Assembly: GCF_032118995.1 (NCBI RefSeq)
Contig: NC_092651.1
Location: 27,928,938 to 27,992,937 of the forward strand
Direction of reading: 5' to 3'
DNA length: 64,000 bases
Source of the DNA: Asterias amurensis
Lineage: Eukaryota; Echinodermata; Asteroidea; Forcipulatida; Asteriidae
This document shows positions 46,786-57,213 of the stretch, piece after piece. Position 1 is the first letter of the stretch; every line of letters starts with the position of its first letter. A model generated the notes under the pieces. That model did not search any database. It had not been told where the DNA came from and was given only the letters and a program-made list of their open reading frames with translations. Position numbers and translations under genes: made by a program.

Positions 46786-48639
46786 CTGGAATATGGCTGA
46801 AACACCAATACTGGACAATGGTGTGGCCGACAGTTGGAGTGGTGACACCCATCAATGTATGAGTTGGGCAGAGCCCCTGGCTGACTCAGTGGTGGCGGAG
46901 TGATGAGTGTAACCCAGCAAGAGGCATACCCAGTATTTTATAGGCTAGAAACATCACACAATGCAGTGGGCAATTATACTAAACATTGTGTCCACTGCAC
47001 ATTAACAATAAGTCTGGAGTGTCAACACATTAAAGACACAATGTTACATTATGACCGTTGCATAACATCTAACAATACACATTGTGAAATAGAGTGACCT
47101 GTTTTGCCAAATACCACAGATGTTCTTAAAGACCAACAAATATGTCATAACAAAAGGAACAGGATAAGGGGGAGAGAAAGCCCATCTGTAACACTTTGTT
47201 CAGAAATGTCATTCTCGCAATGTTTTCTTTGTTTCTTCATCTCTTCATTTCATCCTCTAGTTTGCTGTTAGCTTCCCCCAGCCTTAAATAAGACAAGCTG
47301 ATTGCCACGATGTACATGTCTTTTAACAAGTTGCTTCTTGACAACTGAGTATGTCTGAAGTGTCCTAAGTGTCAAAATTACAGTGTCAACGTTTACTCTG
47401 GCGTGGTCACCTGCATCGTTGGTTATGCATAACCACCAATTTACTTCCATGATCTGATTAATGATCTAAGCATTCTTGGTCATTAACACAACAATTTTTA
47501 CTTTTTTCTTCACTTTTTGCTGACCATGGAGCGACTCCTTAATGTTTGTTTTTAGTTGCTTGGTGAGGACTGCTTCAATTTCTGAAGTACTTGCTATGAA
47601 CATGAAGCATGAACATGAAGCACTTTTATCAATTACTGAGCAATTTACAGATGGCTTCTTAAATCTGACTGGATTGAGCATTGCCAGGGGCTTACTCAGT
47701 AGCTGGCTGACACTCCTCCACTTCATCTTCCCACTCTTGGTAAGGACAGAATCCAAAAATTTCAAATTGCTCACATCAAGTTACTTATAAGCTCATTCAA
47801 AGCAGATAACTGTTACGAGTAAGATGCCACCTCAATCATCAAATTCGGCCAAGGGAAAGATGAGATATGGATTTTTAAGTAATAACGGTTTACTGGATCG
47901 AAGCAATTTTTTCTAATAGGGAACATCGTCCTTTTAAGGGTACATTATCTTGTATAAAGCACTAGTAAACACACAAACAAAAAAGTAAACAAATTAAACC
48001 AACAATAATTCAGTATGTACAATTCAGCTTTATTTCCAAATTTCACCCGACTATAGCAGATCCATGTACAAAGCTGATCACATGGTTTGTTTTTGTGATT
48101 TGATATTCGAAACAATGCTGTTGCCATGGAAACAAAGGTAAATATCAATTTAATTAAAATGTTGTTTATTTATGATTTACAGGGTACATTGAAATGTAAG
48201 AACCTGGTCAGTGGATTTTAATACAATTAGACAACATGTTTACAAAATACCAACTTCTCAACCCTACAAATATCCGAGAAATAGTGCATTGAATTTGTTT
48301 ACTACTTTTTTACAGAACTTTTTCAACAGTAAATAATGTTGTAAACAAATTGAAGTGGTTGTATAAACAAAAGTGTTTAAGGTATAAACCTGAGATTTCA
48401 CAAACTTATCAATCAAAGCACTAGCAGTTTAATAAAGTAAATAAATCATGGTTTTGTAAATTTGAACAATGTATGGTTGCCATGGAAACAAACGAACCAA
48501 ATTATGTAAACAAACTTGTATAAATTTTCATCAACAATTATGGTTTTACTAATTTGTTATAGCCATGTGGTTACAAATGTTACAGGAAACAACATGTGTT
48601 CATATAAAGATCGAATCCCACCACAATTTAAAGTTATCT
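46786..48639. other. unassigned non-coding DNA
   Basis: A minus frame at 47466-47774 (about 100 residues, basic C-terminal part) and another at 47268-47450 might be exon relics but show no recognisable block. Otherwise AT-rich with GTTTACAAAATAC-like phrases repeated around 48230-48520. Confidence 0.35.
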
Positions 48640-49958
48640 CAGGTTTATACCTTAAAGACTCATCGAAACAAGAGACCTCACAAGATAAAAATCTGGACAA
48701 TTTGTCCGCATGGTCATCTGTAGTTAGTTCTTCCAAAAATGAATTAAGATGGGTGAAGTGTCAGCACATATCAAGGATGTGACCAGGTTTTTCAATCAGT
48801 CGTCGGAGTGGAGCAGTTGTTAGTTTGTTCAAGATACATAAACCTTACAGCCAGCAAGAAAGGTAGGAACTTGAACATCAGCATAAACTGCTTTCATAAG
48901 ACCATTTGGTTGTCCATGTGTGTTTTCCCAAAAATCAAAAACCTGGTTATAGAAAAAAGGTACATCCACCTAATAAGAACACAATATTAAATCTGTTTCC
49001 CCGAAAGTTCTGAAGATACCGTTTGGTGTAGTTTAAATTGGTTAAATACGTATTCCAGGAACGGTAGCAACCAGACTTTTCATCTGCTCCTTTGGCTAGA
49101 GCTTTGCACATGGTGCATACCAAACGAATTGACCCACTTTCATTCCCAAAAACATTATCCCCTGGTACTTCACATGCTCCAACTTTTCTATCTCCTAAAT
49201 GGGAACTTTCAAACTTCTTGAATGATTTGGTAATTGTTTCTGCCATGGATATTAAGAGGTGCAAACCGCAAAAAAATTATTCATTGTTATTAACTTGTCT
49301 TTTGCCTACTGAGAAAAACTTTCCCACCCGTCTTTATATTTTGGGAGGCATTCGTCCCTAAAGTCTTTAAGAATATTGTTAAATTTAGTTTCGGTAGCTG
49401 TTCTGTCGCTCATTGTATTCTTTATCTGACAGAGGATTTTCATGCCAGGTTCCTCATGTGTGTTAGCTGGTGTGAGATTATTACAAACTGTTGTGATGTC
49501 ATTAAAAGTATGTCTTTGAATGTGGTGATTGTGTCGTCTGCTGATTCAGAAACCATTTCCCTTAAACCCAAAACGTATGAATCATTATTTTTGTCTGTAA
49601 CGGTGTATGTCATGTAGTTGTTGCCCACTCTGGGGGTTTCATTGGTGGCCAGGGTCAAATTTTTGCTGGTCCTTACACCCTTTAGTTGGGACTGGGCCAA
49701 GATGAGGCGCTCCTCGTTCATGTGGGCCACAGTTCTCCCACATGGCACCTTTTCTGCTGTTAAATTAATAATACCCAAAACAGATTTCATGGCGGGACCA
49801 ATATTTTCGAACGAAATATGGAGCGAAAGCAGTTCATACACACATAGCCTGGCTTTATCTGTGTAGGTCCAGTGACCACTTTTCAACTCCATTAACTCTA
49901 CTACAGTCTTTTTGTGCTTTGACTCCTCCAGTTCTTCTTTTAGCTTGGCATTTGCCAC
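48640..49958 (-). pseudogene. Academ-like DDE transposase (copy C), catalytic part
   Basis: From 49958: helical start LKEELEESKHKK, CVYELLSLHISFENIG near 49840, NLTLATNETPRVG near 49660 (the position of the first catalytic Asp is Asn here) and YVLGLREMVSESADDTITT. In other frames follow ILCQIKNTMSDRTATETKFN near 49420, which holds the second catalytic Asp, and FFCGLHLLISMAET near 49260. The frame then opens again: GNESGSIRLVCTMCKAL near 49130 (candidate catalytic Glu), FRGNRFNIVFLLGGCTFFLY near 49000, and finally, after a frame change, LMKAVYADVQVPTFLAGCK and RRLIEKPGHILDM to about 48640. The last C-terminal block seen in copies A and B is missing. Several stops and frame changes make it a pseudogene, but it is the most complete copy of the catalytic core in this window. 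Confidence 0.75.
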
Positions 49959-49989
49959 GTGTAACTCAAGAATGTGTTATTTCTGTTCC

Positions 49990-51008
49990 TTAATCTTTAG
50001 CTAAGGTCTTCTGTTCTCGACTGCTCCAAATCATGCTGCACTTGTAATTCAACTCTTTATATTCCCCCTCCAGCGACCTTTTGCCCATTTTGGCCTTCTC
50101 CAATTGAGTATCCCTTTTGTCCACAAGTTTGTTTAGATCCTTAACTTCCTGCTTTTTCTTCTCAAGTGATTTGACATGATCCCGCTCTCTACGCTTATTG
50201 ACACGTTGCTTATGGGGAGTCGGCCTGCATGTCAGTGTGGCATTCTCTTCCTTTAAAGTTTCATTTTCCAATTTAAGTTGGCCGTATAAAAATTTGGATG
50301 TTGTGTCAGAAGTCCATGCTCTTGGTCCAGTTGGCTTTTTATGAGTTGGTAAATTACATTGTTCATTGTTCCAATTTTCAAGCAATGACTTGTCGCGGTG
50401 GCTGTCCTGAACCATATCTCGTCTCACCTTCGCTAGTTTTGTCCACTGTGAAGTTAAGGCTGCATTGCTAGGTTTTTCGACAACTTCCATCAGCAGTGCT
50501 AACCACTCCTGAACTTGAGACCAAGTTGATGATGTTTCCCGTTTGAGTTGTTTGAGTTGCTGCTCATGTTGGTTGAGTAGTGCATCAGGTTTTTCATTGA
50601 GTCGTCCTGCTTGTAGATCCTTCAACTGGCTTTCAGATAACAGTGCAGGTCCAGGGTTGCTTTCAATATCACCACACTGCATCAATACATCTATCGGCAA
50701 TGTACAATACACAGTGAAGTAGAGTTGAAAAGCATTAAGACTTACTGATGATGGATGGCACTGACAGTCTTGGTAACCAGACGGTGATGGCGCTTGGATA
50801 GGAGGCGTTTGGGCAGCAGGGATGTTGCATGCCATGATCAGCACAAAGCAAGCAATCAGCAAAGTCGGAAGAAATGTGGGTGTATCATCACTCCATTCCT
50901 CATAAGACCTTATCTGTTTCGATGCTTTAGACGATGGCATAGAAAAAGTACCAATACGCTGTCTCCATACTTCTACTGATACTCCCATGGTTGGGTGAAG
51001 AATCCTGG
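49990..51008 (-). pseudogene. Transposase copy C, first coding exon: hydrophobic leader, 2A motif, coiled coil
   Basis: A 332-residue open frame starts at an ATG at 50988 in good context (ACCATGG), just after a pyrimidine-rich TTTTTTCCAG acceptor at 51008. Residues 37-58 (FLPTLLIACFVLIMACNIPA) are a strong hydrophobic segment. Residues 106-114 are GDIESNPGP, an exact match to the D-(V/I)-E-x-N-P-G-P core of 2A peptides, at which ribosomes fail to join Gly and Pro, so two products arise. Downstream residues 115-332 are charged and helical, with a basic patch (KQRVNKRRERDHVKSLEKKK) and heptad-like spacing up to the stop at 49990. The transposase core frame opens 32 bases further on in a different frame. 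I infer that the second 2A product was the transposase. In this copy the link to the core is broken by about one frame change and one stop. Confidence 0.75.
50647..50673 (-). promoter_or_regulatory. 2A-type ribosome-skipping motif (GDIESNPGP)
   Basis: Nine codons in the open frame that starts at 50988 read Gly-Asp-Ile-Glu-Ser-Asn-Pro-Gly-Pro, the consensus core of 2A and 2A-like sequences. The preceding residues (PIDVLMQC) are hydrophobic and helical, as usual for 2A. Separation would fall between Gly113 and Pro114. Activity is inferred from sequence only. Confidence 0.85.
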
Positions 51009-52530
51009 AAAAAAATAAAGGAAAGATTTGAAGTCAAAATATTGAAACAATAACTTATGTCAAAATTATAATTAATCACAAGAAATTAATGTTACGGGGA
51101 CGTCAAATGGAGAACTGTAATCTGAAGGTTTATTCTGAAGACACAGAAACTGATGTTGACAGCGTCTTCGATGAAAAATAATAATGACAAACCCCGTGAA
51201 AAATAGGCAGTATTTCAGGGCGAGGAACCACTAAAAAGAGCTATGTCATAGGTAAATACTATGTCATTATCGCTACATCAATAAAGTAAAGGCAAATGAA
51301 TTTTTTTTTTTTTTGGGGGGGGGGGGTATGCATGTACTTTTCACATTAGAATGAGACGCAATTAAAAGGTTTCGCAGAAATAAACAGCCCGTAAACATGG
51401 AAACAATAAATGTAATAGGGGACTAATTACTTTTTAAAAAATGGGCGTGGCTTCCCGGAAATTTAAAAACAGTGTTCAAACAAAACTAAGTTCAACTATG
51501 AAATTATTAAATATGAACTATGAAAATAATAAACATTGTAGGTCCCTAAAAACATTTTTAAAACAGAGCTTAACTTTGAACATGGCATGGTCACCTTTTT
51601 TTGAGAGAAAAAAATTCTAACAACTTTAGGATTGAGTTGAGATAATGATGGATCATGGAGCATAAAAAATTGATAATTTAATTGTTAATAAAAAATTAAA
51701 TTAAACTAATTTACTAATAATGAATACCCTGCTATCTATTTTTAATAACTGAATTCCAATTAAAGCACATATCTAACCCCCCTGAGGAAGGCCTAACCCA
51801 TCCAACCTCCATCAAACACCGGGCTTCGAGGGCCTTCCGGCCGGCCACGCAGGCCGTCCGGCCGGTCTCAGGCCCGGCCGCTGTCACCTGGCATCAAACT
51901 CTCCCACTGTCACTCGGCGTCACTTAATCAAAAAGTCTTATGATGTTTCTCTTAATAATTTTGACCTGATCTTTCGATTAAACACAGTTACAGGCCTGTA
52001 TTACGATGCCTGATACCCTTAAAATACAATTTAATGTACTCACCTTTTTACAAACGGAAGAATTCGGCGAAAATTTAGTCGATTTTTTGTCAGGTTTTCG
52101 TTGTATCGTTAGAAAAAATCTCGTTGATGATCGCGACGCGGCTTGGTTACAATATTACCCACAATTCATAGCTCTAAGGGGCTTTCCCGCCTGCTCTTCC
52201 AATCATGCGCCGACGTTGCGATGTTATGAATGGGAAAAACGATCAGCTTGGCGCGCATGCACAGTTCGTGGATTCTGTCCCTACTCTTGGCAATAGTTTT
52301 TTGTCCATGCTTCACAGAAGTTGTGGAGAGCCACACATGCCCCAACTATATGTGGGATAGTTTAAGTTTCACTCACATTCTTCCTCAGAAGGCATCTCCA
52401 TCTGTTTTTCAGTCTACCAAACCCATTTTCCACTACCATATGACTTCTACTGTGGACATAATTATACGTTTGTTGCTGATCAGAGGCAACCAGACTAGGG
52501 GGAATCCCCCTCCCCTTACAAACAAATTCT
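51009..52530. other. unassigned non-coding DNA with a GC-rich patch
   Basis: Probably the 5' part of the copy C element and its flank. A T15/G12 homopolymer pair lies near 51301-51327. A GC-rich patch at 51780-51905 (CGGCCGGCC and CCGGCCGG words) stands out from the AT-rich surroundings. No gene recognised. Confidence 0.35.
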
Positions 52531-52539
52531 ACAGAATTC

Positions 52540-53220
52540 TATAAAAAAAAATCTACAGAACTTCTGTAGAGGATTCTATAAAAATTTCACAGAACTGTTT
52601 TATAGAGTTTTTATAGAGTTTTTATAGAGTTTTTATAGAAATATATTTTTAGAAATTTTGCAGAAACTTCGTAGAGTTTTTGTAGAAAAGTGTGGCACTT
52701 TTTTATGCTTTCTTTATAGGTGTTTGTATAGAGGTTGTAACGAGTTTCTTTAGAAAACTTGTCATTCTTCTATGTTTTTCTATAGAATTCCATTGGTTTT
52801 TGTATACAGGTTATAATTATAGAGTTTCTTAAGAAAAATTGTCACTCTTCTATGGTTTTTCTATAGAGTTCTATTGGTTTTTGTATACAGGTTATAATTA
52901 TAGAGTTTCTTAAGAAAAATTGTCACTCTTCTATGGTTTTTCTATAGAATTCTATTGGTTTTTGTATAGAGTTTATATAGTTTCTTTGGTCACTATTCTA
53001 TGATTTTCCACAGAATTCTATGGTTTTTGGAAAGAGGTTGTAAAGAGTTTCTTTAAAAAAACGGTCACTTGCTATGTTCTTTTTTAGAATTTTACTGGTC
53101 TCGAGTAGAGGTTACATAGAGTTTCTTTAGAAAACTTTTCACTTTTCTATAGTTCTTCTATAGAATTATATTGGTTTTTGTACACAGGTATAGAGCATCT
53201 TTAGAAAAATGACCAATCTT
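52540..53220. repeat. satellite of about 81-bp units rich in TATAGAATTCTAT
   Basis: Clear copies at about 52730, 52811 and 52892 (offset 81), each containing GAGTTTCTT, GAAAA-TTGTCACTCTTCTATG, TTTTTCTATAGAATTCTATTGG and TTTTTGTATA. More diverged copies continue to about 53220. The left part (52540-52680) is built of shorter TTTTTATAGAG repeats. Confidence 0.85.
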
Positions 53221-53599
53221 TCCTTGGAAAACTATTTCTCGAAATTGTTTGAAGAGATTACAATACAAATTTCTATGGAGTTCAAATAATAATATTGGCA
53301 CAAACTTGAGTCCAGAAATTGCTGTTTGAGAATGGGCCTTCATGGCTTTTATTAGAGTTAGCGATCGACATGCAATGTTATTAAAATCAACAGATTTACA
53401 GGAAAGAATGGAAACGACATCTGTTCAAAGCGCTGAAGGAAGGAATGAGTATACAATGAGAGTGCTTGTTGTACCATTGCGGGTCAAGACAATACATAAC
53501 TACATGTATGGAAGTGCAAGAGACGTACCGTTCTATAACCAAAATAAAAAACTTTCAAAATCAAAAAGTTTGAGTTTCAAACTATTGGACGTCAAGTTC
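53221..53599. other. unassigned non-coding DNA
   Basis: Nothing recognised. Confidence 0.3.
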
Positions 53600-55736
53600 C
53601 AGTCGTGTCAATTTTGCTTTGTCCTTGAGGTTCATTTTATATTTCTCAACTCTGTCCATGACTTGCCCTCAACAAGTGCTCCCCCTCTTTTCAAAAGGAC
53701 CAAGCGCAGAGTCTTTCCGGGCACTCTTTTTTACCTTAACAATGTCCGCACCTCCTTTTTACCATAAATTGTTCTTGTTTTTTGTCCATTTGCAATATTT
53801 TCTGATCTTTTTTGAAATCGATGCCTGAGGTTTTAGACAGGTTTTTTTTCATTGGTTGTCCACGTCCATGTGAGTGTCTACTATTGTCATCTTCCATTTC
53901 CTGATCTATACAGTCCAGTTCACCTTCCATTGCATCGTCTTCATGGTCCGATTCATCTTCACTGTTGAGGTAGTGACTCGTCCTTTGATAGACTCACCTC
54001 TTCAAGTGTCTTACCCTTAAATTGAGATGTTTTTCCTTCCTGAGCAAGGTTCAAAAACTTGCTCATTTTGGCAAGAAGGAGTGTTTCCATCGGAAGTCGA
54101 TAATATTCACGATGAACTGTCACATCATGGCCCATGTGGTTAGCCAGTTGCTCAAGTTCATTGTCTTTGAGGTCAAGTAGTTGGGAAAGTGTGGCGAGTT
54201 GCTGTCCTAGATTAGTGCACCTGACATTTTCTGGGTGTTTTAGGTGTTGCCACAGACGCAAGTTGGGCCATAACCTGGTATGCCCTGATGGGAGTGGAGG
54301 CACTGTCACTCTCTCTTGAAAACAATTACAGTTTGCCTGCATTGTGCTCGGCAAGAAGGTCCATACTCTCCTGTAAGTGGGGAGTAGTATTGGAACTCCT
54401 CTTCCTCTTTTGCCCCTTACTATAATGAGGGTAAGTCTCTTGAGAGCTATTCTCTCAGGGGCAGTGAGGGACTTCCTTACTTCATCATGGATTGTTTTTT
54501 TGTTTGCAATACTGCCCATGTAGTGTTTAACAGTAAGGAGTTCAACTCTTCCTTTGGACGTCTCCTGTTGTACAGAATGACCTGAGCTAATGTGACTCTT
54601 GCCAGGTCTGTGTACGTAGCATCGGAGAATCCTGCTGCTTTCAAGCTTTCTTCGCTATGCTTTAAGAAAGCATTGAATTTAACGCAGTCCTCAGATAGAG
54701 GGAGAATCTTGGGAGATTTCCAGGATCTCTCTTGCTGTTGACGACGAGCCCCTACAGATACATGAACTTTCCACTCTGTTCTTAACAGATGCAAAAAGTC
54801 ATCTACCATGGACACATTATCACGACTTTGTTGTCAAATATAGTTATTCTTAACAACAGTAGCCAAGTCTTTCAAGGCAAAACCAACCCTTAAAGCGGTA
54901 GAGTACGCATGATAGAATTGGTTACTTTCGTCATAACCAGACAAAGTGAGAGCCGCTTTGACAACATTATCAATGCAGGATGGCACCACTAAGTCCTTTG
55001 CCTGCTCATTGTGCTGCTTGTCTCCTAGAAATTTTAAGCACCTTGGCTAATTTCCTCATCTTTTCCCTGGCCTTATCCCCCCTTCTAACCGAGTTACACT
55101 TGGAAAAGATCCCTATCACTCCTTACAATTAGTGACACCTGATCTCTTTTCATGTCATGGAGGATATTACTTACCTGGAATGTAACATTGAATTTGGTTG
55201 GGATAAGCAACGTCCATTCCTAATGGGGTTATTCCTAAATTGGATGTGTATCTTTGACACATGGACAACTTGATTTGTGCTTCCAGAGGGAAAGGCAGTG
55301 AAAATATCCAAGACACTGGCTGCAGGGCAAATAATCATAACTGTATGCTTCCCCACTCTATTTTCAAGAGGCCTTTTTTGTACTACTAGATCTTGTTTTT
55401 CACACTGATGTACTTCAATGTTATGTGCGTGGTTGCCAAGGTTTGTTATATGTTGCCACTTGCGCCGCCTTTGTTTCAATTCCTCATTTGGGATGGCTAT
55501 AGAGCCTCTACTACAAGAGTCTCTTTGGAATGGAAACGTGTGCAATGGTGCGCAAGTTTTCTTTGTTTGATTTCGCAGTAACAGCAATAATTGCCCTTAC
55601 AAGTATTTACATCAGCAACATACATTTCAGCTGCGTTTGCTGATTTGTTTTTTGTGGGGTGGTTGGTTGACGTGCCGGGCCTGTTTGGGTGTTTACTACA
55701 TGTAGGTTGATTTATCTTTATATAAAAACAAAACAA
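53600..55736 (-). pseudogene. Zinc-finger/tyrosine-recombinase-like gene 1 (Crypton-like), decayed
   Basis: A protein family known to me from fish, coral and echinoderm genomes, related to tyrosine recombinases of Crypton type. From 55736 downward it shows a CCHH finger (NYCCYCEIKQRKLAHHCTRFH) near 55570, RRRKWQHITNLGNHAHN near 55460, a Lys/Arg-rich KMRKLAKVLKISR near 55040 and an α-helical core domain (AALTLSGYDESNQFYH). Then come the stretch LARVTLAQVILYNRRRPKEEL near 54570, VRGKRGRGVPILL near 54400, and the recombinase C-terminal box NLGQQLATLSQLL near 54200 with NHMGHDVTVHREYYRLP near 54100 (candidate GH and nucleophilic Tyr). An acidic tail and a Myb-like end follow to about 53600. In the box the usual Arg before the 'LR' turn is Asn. 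Several frame changes make it a pseudogene. Its neighbour at 57.2-58.8 kb is a relative on the same strand. Confidence 0.7.
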
Positions 55737-57213
55737 AAAACAAAGAGGAAATAAATAAAACTAAAATGTCCCTGTTTCCTTTAAATGATAGGTTTCTTAA
55801 TTAAGGAGTTTTGCCATGCAAGAGGTGTCTTCATTTTGCACTAATTAGGCTTCCTGGAGATAAGAAGTGATTGCATTTTCAAGAGTTTGCAAGATGCTGT
55901 AGGCGCCAATACATCCAAGCAGCCATTCAAGCTGAACAATTAGCGCTTTGTATTTTTCATTCAGCTCTGCAATAAAGAATTAAAACAATTAAATTGAATG
56001 GCACACAAATAATCAGTACAACAAATATTTTCAAAATATCATAAATTTCCTTTGCATTAATCATCGCTACGCTTGGATGATACTGCTAAAGCTTGTGATT
56101 TGAGTCTCAACAACTCCCATGTCAATTTTTATGAGGATAGTGTTATGGTGGTTCTAGATCTAAATAATATTATTCATATGGTAGAACGAAACAAAGAAAT
56201 GAGTTTATGACATTTTTTGATTGAGTGGCATTACATTCTTAGCAAAAATTACATTTTCAAATTTGTAGGGAGCCACGCAGGAACTTGTTGCTCATTACCT
56301 TTAAATTTGCTGCCTGAAAATGCATCTTCTGAGTGACCTCTGACAGGTAGATGATCAGACTTTTGACCTCCGATGGAAAGTTCAACACATCAGGAGTGTT
56401 CACTGGAGTTGCCCCCACACAATAACATGAATAAAAGCAGATTTTTTGCATCACCTGGGTGAACAAGTTAAAGTATCTCAACATTGTACAAGCCATTGAC
56501 GTGCCAGTTGGTTAGAAATGTTAACTTGATTGTTTACATTACTCATTAGAATCGTTGTTGAAATAGAACATTTCATGATCACATTAATGAACGAAATAAT
56601 TAATTGCAAACATAAAAAAAAAGTAGTTAGGTACATGTACATGTACGGGATGATATCATATATACATTGTAATACTACATTTAAAGTTTACCTCTAGCAG
56701 TGTTTACAGATTGGCCCTTTAGCAGTATGGTGCACCTGTCCCTAACCTAGCACGCTCGGGACCCAGTGTTTTTCCATTGATGGCATCGCCTTTAACCTCG
56801 TAGTCGACCTCTGGGAGAAGAAATCTTACTTTCAATGAAGCTGTCACCCCTGTTAAAAATAACTGACAATGTAGAAGACATACATTGCGGGTTAAAAATG
56901 ATCAAATGATTTGCAAAAACAAAAATGCTGTTTAAATTTAAATAAAATAAAGTGATATTTATGAAATAGTTAAATCGTTTTGTAATAACCAATATTGTTA
57001 AAGTCAAAAAGTGCACAATTTAAAGGCAAGGACTACATTTAGGGATAGCCGTCGGTGCAAACGTATTTTTGCCTCATGGCAATCGGGGGGGGGGGGGGGA
57101 GGGGGCTAAAAAAAAAAAACTATGGCAAACTCCTTTCTTATGGGAACATCCTGCTGGTTTCAACTTAAGTAAATATTAATTGATGAATTTAGATAAGTTT
57201 AATCATAATTACC
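55737..57213. other. unassigned non-coding DNA
   Basis: Could hold the missing 3' exons of the recombinase gene 2, but no box with His-x-x-Arg or a terminal Tyr was recognised. G- and A-homopolymers lie at 57086-57118. A minus frame at 56257-56496 has no domain. Confidence 0.35.
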
